Part shown: in pieces, positions 54,325-63,520 of the stretch | Position numbering within the stretch: the stretch's first letter is position 1 | Layout: every line of letters begins with the position of its first letter | Origin: Gp1-AA145 sp963757135 | GTDB taxonomy: Bacteria; Acidobacteriota; Terriglobia; Terriglobales; Acidobacteriaceae | NCBI GenBank assembly: GCA_963757135.1 | Contig: CAVWQE010000009.1 | Span: forward strand, 248,001-312,000 | Direction of reading: 5' to 3' | DNA length: 64,000 bases | Notes under the pieces: model-generated | What the model was told of the DNA's origin: nothing | Seen by the model: only the letters and a program-made list of their open reading frames with translations | The model's database searches: none | Made by a program: the position numbers and the translations under genes

Positions 54325-55635
54325 ATGTTTACCATGACACGAAGCGAGAGAATTGCATTGCCGGTGATTGTGGTCTCCCGGCGCGGGGCGGAACGGCTTC
54401 GCGCCGGCCATGTTTGGGTCTATCGGTCGGATGTGGTAGAGGCCGAGGGCGCAGGGCCCGGAGCTTTAGTGCTAGTGCAAGAAGCGTCGGACAAGAATGT
54501 CCGACCCACACAACCACGGGCGTCACAACCAAGGGCGATACAACCTAAGGCCACACGGGCGCGGCCGCTAGGCACGGCCCTCTACAGCTCTTCGTCGGAG
54601 ATTGCGTTGCGCATGATTTCGCCGAAGCCGGTGGAAGACATCGAGCCAATTGTGCGCCAGCGGATTCGGGCGGCGATTGGCTATCGCGAGAGATTCGTGC
54701 GCGACACCAATGCCTATCGCCTCATTTTCAGCGAAGGCGATTTTCTGCCCGGCTTGATTGTGGACAAGTACAACGACGTGCTTTCACTTCAGATACTCAC
54801 GCAAGCGATGGATTCAGAACTGCTACGGAGGATTTTCGTTTCTGAGCTGCGGGACGCGCTGCAGCCCAGAGTGATCTTCGAGCGTGTGGATGCGAGGGTG
54901 AGAAAGCTCGAGCATCTCGCGGAGAAGGATAGCGGAGTTATTTTCGATAGAAGTGAGCAGAATTTTCCCGGGTCTGGAGACGCGGGGCTACACGACCAAA
55001 CCACCACCGAATTCCAGATGAACGGCGTGCGCTTTCTTTACCACGCTCTTGGCGGGCAGAAGACCGGTGCCTTCCTCGATCAGAGGGAAAATTATGCGGC
55101 AGCGGCGCAATATGCCCGGGGAGAGGCGCTCGATGTCTTCTGCTACCAGGGAGGCTTTGCTCTGCATCTGGCACGAAGCTGCGAAAAGGTCACGGGCGTT
55201 GACAGCTCGCGTCCGGCGCTGGAAGCGGCTGAGCAGAATGCGGCACTTAATGGTCGTGAAATTGAATGGATCGAGGCCAATGCCTTCGACCTGCTGCGGG
55301 ACTACTCCGATGCCGGGCATCAGTACGATTCAATCGTTCTGGACCCGCCGGCTTTTGCCAAATCCAAGCGTGACCTGCCCACCGCGCTGCGCGGCTACAA
55401 GGAGCTAAACCTCCGAGCGTTGAAGATGCTGCGTCCGGGTGGGATTCTCCTGGCCTGCTCGTGTTCCTACCACGTTAGCAATGCGGAGTTGCTGGAAACG
55501 GTAGCCTCAGCAGCAGCAGATTCGCACAGGATAATTCGCGTTCTGGAAAACCGTGGACAGTCCAAGGACCATCCGAACGTACTGGGAGTCCCCGAAACCA
55601 GCTACTTGAAGTGCCTAATATTGCTTGTAAGTTGA
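54325..55635 (+). CDS. rlmI: 23S rRNA m5C methyltransferase RlmI type, with repeat insertion
   Basis: A PUA domain (RLRAGHVWVYRSDV) followed by a SAM-dependent Rossmann methyltransferase. FLDQREN, DVFCYQGGFALHLA, DPPAFAKSK and the catalytic CSCSYHV are intact. About 436 residues; the excess comes from ~26 residues (DKNVRPTQPRASQPRAIQPK and more) in the PUA domain, between GALVLVQ and GTALYSSSS. Start ATG 54325 or 54334; the longer frame to 54229 overlaps the PGPGW gene. Confidence 0.92.
   Translation: MFTMTRSERIALPVIVVSRRGAERLRAGHVWVYRSDVVEAEGAGPGALVLVQEASDKNVRPTQPRASQPRAIQPKATRARPLGTALYSSSSEIALRMISPKPVEDIEPIVRQRIRAAIGYRERFVRDTNAYRLIFSEGDFLPGLIVDKYNDVLSLQILTQAMDSELLRRIFVSELRDALQPRVIFERVDARVRKLEHLAEKDSGVIFDRSEQNFPGSGDAGLHDQTTTEFQMNGVRFLYHALGGQKTGAFLDQRENYAAAAQYARGEALDVFCYQGGFALHLARSCEKVTGVDSSRPALEAAEQNAALNGREIEWIEANAFDLLRDYSDAGHQYDSIVLDPPAFAKSKRDLPTALRGYKELNLRALKMLRPGGILLACSCSYHVSNAELLETVASAAADSHRIIRVLENRGQSKDHPNVLGVPETSYLKCLILLVS
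54486..54568. repeat. Palindromic element and 15-base tandem repeat inside rlmI
   Basis: The first 26 bases (54486-54511) are identical to the start of the copy at 11904: GTCGGACA-AGAA-TGTCCGAC plus CCACAC. Three copies of a 15-base unit follow (ACAACCACGGGCGTC, ACAACCAAGGGCGAT, ACAACCTAAGGCCAC; 54510-54554), translated as QPRA, QPRA and QPKA. The frame is kept throughout. Confidence 0.9.
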
Positions 55636-55658
55636 AGCAAAATAGGCAAATACATTAG

Positions 55659-55687
55659 TTGACAATAACACGCTCATATTTTATGCT
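55659..55687 (+). promoter_or_regulatory. Promoter of hsp20
   Basis: TTGACA (55659-55664), a 17-base spacer and TATGCT (55682-55687), 83 bases before the ATG. This looks like a sigma-70 promoter; no CIRCE element is present. An AAGGAGG site (55758-55764) lies before the start. Confidence 0.65.
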
Positions 55688-55770
55688 TGGTTCGATATAA
55701 GACAAGTGGTTGACCGTGACCAAGCCCCCAAACACCAACATCTAAAGCCTTTCGATCAAGGAGGATTGTT

Positions 55771-56268
55771 ATGACAGTTCTTACTCGCTGGGATCCCTTC
55801 CGCGAATTCAGTACCTTGCAAGACCGGATGAACCGCCTGTTCCGGGACAATTATGGCGATGGCCGGGAGGAGGCGTTGACCACTTCCAGTTTCGCGCCAC
55901 CGGTGGATGTTTACGAAGATGAGCACAGCATCACCTTGAAGATTGAGGTTCCGGGCATCGACGAAAAAGACATCGATGTCCGGGTGGAAAACCAGACTTT
56001 GACCGTGCACGGTGAGCGCAAGTTCGAGAAGGAAGAGAAAGAAGAAAACTTCCGCCGGGTTGAGCAGCAGTATGGCAGCTTCACCCGCTCGTTCACGCTG
56101 CCCCCCACGGTTGACGCAGAGAACATCCAAGCCAATTACGATAAGGGGATATTGAAGATCCATCTGGCTAAGAAAACCGAGGCGAAGCCGAAGCAGATCA
56201 AAGTTAACGTCGGCAGTAGCAAAACGCTCGAAGCCAAAGAAGTAAAGAGCACCGGCCGAGCTGCCTGA
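55771..56268 (+). CDS. Small heat-shock protein (Hsp20/alpha-crystallin family)
   Basis: 165 residues. The alpha-crystallin domain runs from FAPPVDVYEDEHSI to the closing GILKIHLAKK; the IXI-like tail is short. Such proteins hold unfolding proteins until disaggregases such as ClpB can refold them. clpB is the next gene, 170 bases on, beyond a terminator. Confidence 0.95.
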   Translation: MTVLTRWDPFREFSTLQDRMNRLFRDNYGDGREEALTTSSFAPPVDVYEDEHSITLKIEVPGIDEKDIDVRVENQTLTVHGERKFEKEEKEENFRRVEQQYGSFTRSFTLPPTVDAENIQANYDKGILKIHLAKKTEAKPKQIKVNVGSSKTLEAKEVKSTGRAA

Positions 56269-56293
56269 GCACAAGTCGTAGAATAAGATTTCG

Positions 56294-56327
56294 AGGGAGG
56301 CGGCCGAAACCAGGTGCCTCCCTTTTT
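56294..56327 (+). terminator. Intrinsic terminator after hsp20
   Basis: 8-bp stem AGGGAGGC/GCCTCCCT (56294-56301 and 56316-56323) followed by TTTT. It is 26 bases after the hsp20 stop, so clpB needs its own promoter. Confidence 0.8.
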
Positions 56328-56437
56328 ACTTGATTCGGTTGATTGCGAAATCTGGTAATCGGGTAAACGAAGACTCACAGAGTCCCTGATACCGAATACA
56401 CCACTATCAAATTACACAATTTCGAACGAGGTTCACC

Positions 56438-59068
56438 ATGGCAATCCGCTGGGACAAACTAACCCTGAAGGCACAGCAAGCAGTACAGCGTGCAAACGAA
56501 CTCGCCTCAGAGCACGGGAATCCCGAGGTTTTGCCCCTGCACGTTTTAGCGGGGCTGCTCGAAGATAGCGAAGGCATTGTGCCGCCGATCCTCGAGAAGA
56601 TTGGGATCGGGCCGCAGGGCGTGCTGAACGAGATTTATCAGGAAGTTGAGCGCTTGCCCAAGGTGTCAGGCGGAGCGGCACAGCCGTCACTCTCGCAGGC
56701 TGCAAATCAGCTCCTTGATCGCGCCTTCAAGGAAGCCGACAACTTTAAAGATGAATACGTTTCGACCGAGCATCTGTTGATTGCGATCACACAATTGAAG
56801 CGCGATCCCGCGCAGGAAATCCTTGCGCGTCACGGTGCGACTCATGACGCGATTCTTAAGGCGCTGACCGCAGTGCGCGGATCGCAGCGCATCACAGATC
56901 AAAATCCCGAAGCCAAATATCAGGCGCTGGAGCGTTATGCGAAAGATCTGACCGAACTGGCGCGGCGCGGAAAACTAGACCCAGTCATTGGGCGCGACGA
57001 AGAAATTCGCCGCGTGGTGCAAGTGCTCTCGCGGCGTACGAAAAATAATCCGGTGCTCATTGGAGAGCCTGGAGTCGGGAAGACTGCCATCGTTGAAGGA
57101 TTGGCGCAGCGCATAGTTTCGGGCGATGTACCCGAGATTCTGAAGAACAAGCGCGTGGTCGCGCTCGATTTGGGGTCGATGCTGGCTGGCGCGAAATATC
57201 GCGGCGAATTTGAGGATCGGCTGAAGGCAGTATTGAAGGAGATCGAAGATTCCCAGGGTAAAATCGTCCTCTTTATTGACGAACTGCACACCCTGGTAGG
57301 CGCAGGCGCTGCGGAAGGCGCAATTGATGCTTCGAATATGTTGAAACCGGCGCTGGCGCGCGGCGAACTGCGAGCCATTGGCGCAACCACTCTGGCTGAA
57401 TATCGGAAACACATTGAGAAAGATGCCGCTCTGGAGCGGCGCTTCCAGATCGTTTTTGTCGGCGAGCCGAATGTCGAAGACACGATTGCTATTCTGCGCG
57501 GCCTGAAAGAACGATATGAAGTTCATCATGGTGTGCGGATCAAAGACTCGGCGATCGTTGCCGCGGCAACTCTGTCGCATCGCTACATCTCCGACCGATT
57601 CTTGCCTGATAAAGCAATCGACCTGATTGATGAAGCGGCGGCATCCCTGCGCATCCAGATCGATTCAATGCCGACGGAGATTGATCAACTGGAGCGCCGC
57701 GCGACCCAACTCGAAATCGAAAAGCAGGCACTCAAGAAAGAGGACGATGTTAATTCGAAGGAAAGACTGGCAGCGATTGACAAAGAGCTGGCGGGAATTC
57801 GTGAAAAATCCAACGCGCTCAAGGCGAGGTGGAAGCAGGAAAAGGACTTGATCGCTCGCCAGAGGCAGTTGAAGGAAAGGATCGAGCAGCTTCGGATCGA
57901 AGAGCAGGCTGCGGAAAGAAAGGGAGACCTGCAGCGGGTGGCGGAAATCCGCTACAGCCTCATTCGGCAAGCGGAGGAAGAACTGGCCAAGGTAAGTTCG
58001 CAACTGGAGAGCTCGAGCGGCCAGCGCATGTTGAAAGAGGAAGTGGACGAGGAAGACGTTGCCAAGATCGTCTCCAAATGGACGGGCATTCCGCTTTCGA
58101 AGATGCTCGAAGGCGAAGTCAAGAAACTGGTCACCATGGAAGACCGGCTGCGCCAGCGGGTAGTTGGGCAGGATGTTGCCCTTGAGCGCGTGTCCAATGC
58201 GATTCGGCGATCACGCGCTGGGCTTAGCGATCCCAAGCGGCCGATAGGGTCGTTTATCTTTCTCGGGCCAACCGGCGTTGGGAAGACTGAACTCGCCCGC
58301 GCTCTGGCCGAATTTCTGTTCGATGACGAGCACGCTCTGGTGCGCATCGACATGTCGGAGTACATGGAGCGGCATGCGGTCTCCCGGCTTATTGGCGCGC
58401 CTCCGGGATACGTCGGCTATGAGGAAGGCGGGCAACTGACGGAGCAGGTGCGGCGGCGTCCATATTCGGTTGTGCTGTTCGATGAAATCGAAAAAGCACA
58501 CCAGGACGTGTTCAATATCCTGCTGCAGATCATGGACGACGGTCGCCTCACCGATGGTCAGGGCCGAATCGTGGACTTCAAGAACACGATCATCATCATG
58601 ACCTCAAACATCGGTTCCACTTATTTGCAGGCGGAGAGTATGCGCACTGCCGACGATTTCGCGCACGCCACCGATCTGGTGATGAACGCGCTGCACGGGC
58701 ACTTCAAGCCGGAGTTCTTGAACCGGGTTGATGACATCATTGTGTTCACGCCGCTGGGAAGAGAACAACTGGTTAAGATCATCGAGTTGCGGCTTGAGGA
58801 TCTGCGACGCCTGCTGGCGGAGCGAAAGATTTCCATCGAATTGACTGACGCCGCCAAGGAGCTGATCTTTACCGAAGGTTTCGATCCCAACTTCGGTGCG
58901 CGTCCGCTGAAGCGAGCGATCCAGAAGTTTATTCAGGATCCGCTGGCGCTGAAGATTCTGGACGGCGAGGTCCTCCATGGCGACCACATCGTAGTGGATG
59001 CGGAGGGTGGCAAGATAGCATTCCGGACCTCGCGAAGCGCGAGGGAACCTGTCGCGGTCCGGCGTTAA
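56438..59068 (+). CDS. clpB: Disaggregase ClpB
   Basis: 876-residue AAA+ chaperone. The N-terminal Clp_N repeats, the first Walker A GEPGVGKT, the long middle coiled coil (residues ~410-530), the second Walker A GPTGVGKTEL and the C-terminal domain are complete. The MGTxx-type ClpB features, not ClpC, are seen. It uses ATP to pull proteins out of aggregates together with DnaK. No HrcA/CIRCE site was found upstream. Confidence 0.97.
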   Translation: MAIRWDKLTLKAQQAVQRANELASEHGNPEVLPLHVLAGLLEDSEGIVPPILEKIGIGPQGVLNEIYQEVERLPKVSGGAAQPSLSQAANQLLDRAFKEADNFKDEYVSTEHLLIAITQLKRDPAQEILARHGATHDAILKALTAVRGSQRITDQNPEAKYQALERYAKDLTELARRGKLDPVIGRDEEIRRVVQVLSRRTKNNPVLIGEPGVGKTAIVEGLAQRIVSGDVPEILKNKRVVALDLGSMLAGAKYRGEFEDRLKAVLKEIEDSQGKIVLFIDELHTLVGAGAAEGAIDASNMLKPALARGELRAIGATTLAEYRKHIEKDAALERRFQIVFVGEPNVEDTIAILRGLKERYEVHHGVRIKDSAIVAAATLSHRYISDRFLPDKAIDLIDEAAASLRIQIDSMPTEIDQLERRATQLEIEKQALKKEDDVNSKERLAAIDKELAGIREKSNALKARWKQEKDLIARQRQLKERIEQLRIEEQAAERKGDLQRVAEIRYSLIRQAEEELAKVSSQLESSSGQRMLKEEVDEEDVAKIVSKWTGIPLSKMLEGEVKKLVTMEDRLRQRVVGQDVALERVSNAIRRSRAGLSDPKRPIGSFIFLGPTGVGKTELARALAEFLFDDEHALVRIDMSEYMERHAVSRLIGAPPGYVGYEEGGQLTEQVRRRPYSVVLFDEIEKAHQDVFNILLQIMDDGRLTDGQGRIVDFKNTIIIMTSNIGSTYLQAESMRTADDFAHATDLVMNALHGHFKPEFLNRVDDIIVFTPLGREQLVKIIELRLEDLRRLLAERKISIELTDAAKELIFTEGFDPNFGARPLKRAIQKFIQDPLALKILDGEVLHGDHIVVDAEGGKIAFRTSRSAREPVAVRR

Positions 59069-59071
59069 GCG

Positions 59072-61075
59072 CTACTTCAGCGAATTGCGCAGGCCCGGAA
59101 CCCATGCGCTTTGCATTTCCGAATGTACCGTCGTGGCCTGGGCAAGCGCTTGCTGGAATGCCTGGCGAGCTTCGTCCGGACGATTAACCTTCATGAGCAG
59201 GTGGCCTAGTTCAGCCTGCGTCTGCACAGAATCCGGCTCAAGTGCTACTGCTGTTTGCGCTTCTCCAAGCGCCTGATCAAGATGTCCGCTTTGGTCGAGC
59301 AACTGCGCCTGGGTCACGTGGTTCAGGGCCGAGGCCAGAGGAATCTCGAAGTGTCCGTTAAAGACAAAAACACCGTTTTCGATGACCGCAGCAGGCGAGA
59401 GTCTTTGAAATTGATCGTAGGGATTCAAGGAACCGGGGCCGAACTCGTATCCAGAAAGCACTCCTGCGCTGATCAATACCGGGCCGTCAATACTTGCCGG
59501 GACGTCAATCGAAGGCTGCAACCACACGGTAGAAATCGTAGTCAGGGGCTGACACGGAATGCCGTAGTAGTGCGGGTCAATAACAACCTCGCCAAAATAT
59601 GCAAACCAGCAATTCTTCGCATGCCGCTGATCGAGGTACGTCTTAATCGACTTCAGTTGCTGTCCCCAGTCAACGTTCGAGTCGCTCAAATATTTGTATG
59701 TATTCGCCGGGCCACCCCACAACTCGTTTGCATAGGCAATGTAAGTCGGGAAGGTGCGCAGAGATGAAACAACACCGAATGCCATAACGACGGCGACCAT
59801 CCATGCCCAGCGACGGCGATGGCTGATAAACTGCGCTGCGGCCCATCCTGCGAGGACCATGAGAAAGGGATAAATCGGGAGAATGTGCCGAACCCCAATA
59901 TTCATTCCGGAGGAAATCGCAACCGCGAAATAGATGGCGGGGGGAATCGCCAGGAACCAGAGCTCGCGTCGGTGTTGCGCGCCCCTGAGGACAATGGCAA
60001 ACGGCGCCAGCAACAGAAGAATGATCAGGGTAACTGTGCTCTTGATGAGAAAGGCAGCCGGAAAGTACAACCATTGTCCGTGGGGATAGACTTTGCCGAA
60101 TAAATAAGTGTGGCTGAATCCGGCGGTGATGCCGACGTCGGCAAGGCCGTATAAGTATGACTCAGGCAGCACATGCCAGTGGGCGAACTGCGTGATCAGG
60201 TTCTTCTGCAATGGCGAATTCAAACCGGCCGCGTAATCGGCGACGCGATTTTCGGCGTCAACTCCGGGCCGGGGATGAAAGTGAAATCCATACGAAGCCC
60301 ACAAAATGAGAACAGCCATCAGGGCGACAAACACAAGTGCCCCAACCAGGCGCATTGAATTAGAGGGCCGGCTAGAGGCCGAAGATGCGGTTGGCCGTGG
60401 CATGCGCCACCGCTCACATATGGCAAGTGCGATGAGGATCGGAAAAACCAGAATTCCTGAATGCTTGGCGGCGAGCGAAAGACCTGCCGCCAATCCGACG
60501 AGCGAAAGACTCGCGCCGGACGGCTTTTTCAAATAACGGTAAAACGCATACACGGTTGCAAATAAAGAACAGCTAAGCCCCATGTCGGTGGTGACGAGCG
60601 CGCCGTGGGCCAGGATGTTGGGCTCAAATACGAAAAGCGTCAGAGCCAAGAATGCAGATGACAATCCAAACATTTGCCGCGCGGCTAGAAAGAGCAAGGC
60701 CGCCAGCGCCAGCGTCAGTACTGCCGCCATTATGCGCGCGCGGAACATGATCCTTTCCGCATCATTCGAATACACGAATTGTTTGGCGCTGATGAAATCC
60801 TCTTCTTTGGAAAAAACCTTTTCGCGTGGAGGGGCCTTCAGCGTCATCGAAAGTAGAGGGAGAGTAGCAAGCAGTTTTACAAACGGCGGGTGCTCGGGGT
60901 TCATGGCAAAGTCGCCGCGCGTCCAGTAACTGTAGCCAGCGAAGATGTGGCAGGCTTCGTCCCAGGTTTGGGTTTCACGCCGGATAGAGAGAGAAAGTTC
61001 CGCAGCGAGAACGATCAGGAGCAGGACCACTGCGCCGGTGGAAAGGCTTTTGCGCGTACTTGCAGAGAATCTCAC
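59072..61075 (-). CDS. GT39-like membrane glycosyltransferase with a C-terminal TPR
   Basis: 667 residues with about 10-11 membrane helices. The N-terminal TWDEACHIFAGY and NPEHPPFVKLLA match the acidic loop of PMT/ArnT-like enzymes that use polyprenyl-phosphate sugars. Residues ~590-655 are two to three TPR-like repeats (LDQSGHLDQALGEAQTAVAL and AELGHLLMKVNRPDEARQAF). Substrate unknown. It ends three bases from the clpB stop in convergent orientation. Confidence 0.85.
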   Translation of the reverse strand: MRFSASTRKSLSTGAVVLLLIVLAAELSLSIRRETQTWDEACHIFAGYSYWTRGDFAMNPEHPPFVKLLATLPLLSMTLKAPPREKVFSKEEDFISAKQFVYSNDAERIMFRARIMAAVLTLALAALLFLAARQMFGLSSAFLALTLFVFEPNILAHGALVTTDMGLSCSLFATVYAFYRYLKKPSGASLSLVGLAAGLSLAAKHSGILVFPILIALAICERWRMPRPTASSASSRPSNSMRLVGALVFVALMAVLILWASYGFHFHPRPGVDAENRVADYAAGLNSPLQKNLITQFAHWHVLPESYLYGLADVGITAGFSHTYLFGKVYPHGQWLYFPAAFLIKSTVTLIILLLLAPFAIVLRGAQHRRELWFLAIPPAIYFAVAISSGMNIGVRHILPIYPFLMVLAGWAAAQFISHRRRWAWMVAVVMAFGVVSSLRTFPTYIAYANELWGGPANTYKYLSDSNVDWGQQLKSIKTYLDQRHAKNCWFAYFGEVVIDPHYYGIPCQPLTTISTVWLQPSIDVPASIDGPVLISAGVLSGYEFGPGSLNPYDQFQRLSPAAVIENGVFVFNGHFEIPLASALNHVTQAQLLDQSGHLDQALGEAQTAVALEPDSVQTQAELGHLLMKVNRPDEARQAFQQALAQATTVHSEMQSAWVPGLRNSLK

Positions 61076-61231
61076 GTTGTCGCGGAAGTGTACTGAGAAT
61101 GGACGATTGTGTCCAGAATGGGGGGAGCGGGGGAGCGTCGCGAAAAAGATGGGTTTTTCGATTGCGGCGGGCCACTCGGGCGGAGAGTTATCCGCCCGCG
61201 CTCGGTGACAACCAATTTGAAGTGCCGGGGA

Positions 61232-61495
61232 CTATTTCGCTTCGAGTGGTTCGACCAAAACGAACTTGCCCATCGAGCCGCGGTCTTTGAATACGATCCT
61301 GCCGCTGATTTTCGCGAAGAGCGTGTCGTCTTTGCCGCGGCCGACGTTCAAGCCGGGCTTCACCCGCGTGCCGCGTTGGCGGACGATGATGGTGCCCCCG
61401 GGGACGATTTGTCCGCCAAAAGCTTTGAATCCCAGCCGCTGCGCGTTGGAATCGCGCCCGTTACGTGAACTGCCTAATCCCTTTTTGTGTGCCAT
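61232..61495 (-). CDS. rpmA: 50S ribosomal protein L27
   Basis: 87 residues: MAHKKGLGSSRNGRDSNAQR and then GGTIIVRQRGTRVKPG. It follows rplU by 39 bases, the normal rplU-rpmA order. Confidence 0.98.
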   Translation of the reverse strand: MAHKKGLGSSRNGRDSNAQRLGFKAFGGQIVPGGTIIVRQRGTRVKPGLNVGRGKDDTLFAKISGRIVFKDRGSMGKFVLVEPLEAK

Positions 61496-61534
61496 ATTCT
61501 AGCCCTCAGCTCTCAGCCATCAGCAAATTCAAAA

Positions 61535-62017
61535 TTACTTCTTTTTTGGTGTGCTCTTCTTCGCGGCACTCTTCTTGGGAGCAGCCGCTTTTTTCTTCGC
61601 AGCAGGTTTGGCCGATTTCGCCTCAGGCTTAGGAGCCTCCTCAGAAACCGGCGCAGCTTTCTTCGGTTTGGGTTCTTTCTTGCTAAGTTCGGGGGCGGTG
61701 AACTTCTGGCCGTCGAATGCGATCTCGGTGATTCGCACCGAACTGAAGGGCTGCCGGTGTCCAGCAAGCTTCTTGTATTGCTTTTTGCGCTTGTAGTGGA
61801 AGACCAGGATTTTCTTGGCGCGATCATCGCCGAGAATATGACCGGTCACCAGCGCGCCCGACTCGGGCCGCACGATCTCTCCTGCATTGGCCGACACCGC
61901 CAATACGTCGCCAAACTCGACCTTGCCATTCTTGTCGCCCGACTGGGTTTCCAGGCGAACTATGTCACCGGGCGCTACCCGATACTGCTTGCCACCAGCG
62001 CGGATCACCGCGTACAT
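61535..62017 (-). CDS. rplU: 50S ribosomal protein L21 with a long basic tail
   Basis: The first ~100 residues are standard L21 (MYAVIRAGGKQYRVAPGD, KKQYKKLAGHRQPF). The protein then continues for ~60 residues of Lys, Ala, Pro and Ser (AAKKKAAAPKKSAAKKSTP), like a histone-H1 tail. Standard L21 is ~103 residues. A GGAGAG ribosome site precedes the start. Confidence 0.95.
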   Translation of the reverse strand: MYAVIRAGGKQYRVAPGDIVRLETQSGDKNGKVEFGDVLAVSANAGEIVRPESGALVTGHILGDDRAKKILVFHYKRKKQYKKLAGHRQPFSSVRITEIAFDGQKFTAPELSKKEPKPKKAAPVSEEAPKPEAKSAKPAAKKKAAAPKKSAAKKSTPKKK

Positions 62018-62247
62018 AATTTCTCTCCATTGTCCGCGGACCGCACGTTGGTGTAAGCAGGCACTCGGCCGCCAGACCGCAGGACTTTCCTGAATCTTAA
62101 TTACTTCGGAACTTGATTCTTTGCGCTTGCTGTTTCCCGCGCGGTGCTTTCGGCAACGATTGCGGGCGGCCGCGGATTATCGTGGTTCCTAACGCCTTCC
62201 TACGACGCCGGAATAGAAGACCGCCGCAAGTACAGGCAAACATAGCT
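62018..62247 (-). promoter_or_regulatory. Long 5' leader of the rplU-rpmA transcript
   Basis: About 220 bases between the predicted start and rplU. The G+C-rich stretches (CCGCGGCCGCCCGC and GGTCTGGCGGCCGAG) may fold; such length allows control by r-protein or growth rate, but I cannot show a known leader structure. Confidence 0.4.
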
Positions 62248-62277
62248 ATTCTAGCGTGAGCGGAAGAAGACGGTCAA
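62248..62277 (-). promoter_or_regulatory. rplU-rpmA promoter
   Basis: Minus strand: TTGACC (62277-62272), an 18-base spacer, TAGAAT (62253-62248). The first T of the -35 box is the first base of the left copy of the IS target duplication. Confidence 0.6.
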
Positions 62278-63483
62278 ACGAATCATTTACCTGGTAGAGC
62301 CTACTCACATCGTATCCCCGTAGCGAAGTTAAAATGCTTGAGCGAGAAACGCGTTAGGGAGCTGGCCGGACGGCTCCGCAAAAGCCGGGAGGCCAGCGAC
62401 CGGGACTACAATCCGCTGTGTCCACCGCCTACTTCGTCCTGATTCGCGAGATGAGAGACGCCTACAATCATCGCTTGCGTTTGGTGCAGTCGGCTCGACA
62501 ACGCGGCATCAAACCCACCGCCCGCTTGTTTCAAACCACCGTTCCCACTGTGCGCAAGTGGCTGCGCCGTTATCAGCAGCAAGGACCGCGCGGCCTCATC
62601 GAAGTTTCTCGCGCCCCTCATCGCCAGCCCGGCAAGACTCCCGCCGACATCGAACAGCAGGTCGTCGCACTCCGCCAGCAGCTGTTCACCTTCGGAGCTC
62701 GTCGTCTTATTCGGGAGTTCGACCTTCCTCTCAGTCATCGTGCCTTGGAACGCATCTGGCGCCATCATGGCCTGCTCAAAAAACGACCGCGCAAGTATCA
62801 GCGCAAACAAGACCTCGCCCACATCAAAGCCACCTGGCGCGTCTTTCAGCAGATCTCCGCCGACACCAAGGATCTCGACGATATTCCCCGCTACTGGCCG
62901 CAGGCCCAGGCTTTCGATCTGCCGGCCGTCGAATACACCGCCCGCGAAGTGCGCAGCGGCCTGCTGTTCTGGGCTTTTGCCGAGCGCCGTTCTGCGGCTG
63001 CCAGTTCCATCTTTGCCGCCCGTATCCAGCAGCACCTCGATCGTTGCGGCATCTCTCTGCGCGATCTGGTCTGGCAGACCGACAACGGCTCCGAGTTCAT
63101 CGGTGGCCACGATCGTCGCGGTCACCCCACCGGATTCCCCACCGCTTTAGGCGACAGCCAGCACGTTCGCATCCCTCCCGCCGCTCACACCTTCCAGAGC
63201 GATGTGGAAACCGTTCACCGCCTCGTCGAAGATGAGTTCTTTGACCTGGAATCGTTCCACAGTCGGGGCGACTTCCTCGCCAAAGCCTTTACCTACCAGC
63301 TCTACTTCAACCTGGTCCGTCCCAACTCTCATAAACAAAACCTCAGCCCTTGGCAGATCGTCGAGCAACTCCAACCCCGCTGGCCGCTCCAACTCTGTTT
63401 GCTTCCACCTGTTTTCTTGGACTATTACTTGAACCACTCCGGGGGATACGATCTCCCTAGGCACCCCTAACGAATCATTTACC
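62277..63483. mobile_element. Insertion sequence with 15-bp direct repeats
   Basis: AACGAATCATTTACC occurs at 62277-62291 and 63469-63483, flanking an element of 1177 bp (62292-63468). Inner ends are imperfect inverted repeats: left GCCTACTCACATCGTATCCCC (62299-62319) and right, reversed, GCCTAGGGAGATCGTATCCCC. A 15-bp target duplication is long; similar lengths are reported for some IS1202-related elements. Confidence 0.85.
62418..63470 (+). CDS. DDE transposase of the second IS
   Basis: About 350 residues (317 if ATG 62451 is used). Helix-turn-helix (TARLFQTTVPTVRKWLRRYQ), then the integrase core with acidic residues in SADTKDLDD, WQTDNGSEF and SDVETVHRLVEDEFFD. The TAA stop at 63468-63470 uses the last element base plus AA of the right target copy, so the stop depends on the insertion site. 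The frame is intact. Confidence 0.88.
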   Translation: MSTAYFVLIREMRDAYNHRLRLVQSARQRGIKPTARLFQTTVPTVRKWLRRYQQQGPRGLIEVSRAPHRQPGKTPADIEQQVVALRQQLFTFGARRLIREFDLPLSHRALERIWRHHGLLKKRPRKYQRKQDLAHIKATWRVFQQISADTKDLDDIPRYWPQAQAFDLPAVEYTAREVRSGLLFWAFAERRSAAASSIFAARIQQHLDRCGISLRDLVWQTDNGSEFIGGHDRRGHPTGFPTALGDSQHVRIPPAAHTFQSDVETVHRLVEDEFFDLESFHSRGDFLAKAFTYQLYFNLVRPNSHKQNLSPWQIVEQLQPRWPLQLCLLPPVFLDYYLNHSGGYDLPRHP

Positions 63484-63520
63484 AAATCACCCTTAAGAGG
63501 ACGCCCGCCGCTGCACTACC

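Noticed and set aside
56330..56437. CIRCE operator upstream of clpB
   Set aside because: Only a short GACTC-ACA-GAGTC hairpin is present; the TTAGCACTC-N9-GAGTGCTAA pattern is absent.
62406..63125. A 239-codon minus-strand frame opposite the second transposase
   Set aside because: Shadow of the transposase gene, whose DDE motifs are clear on the plus strand.
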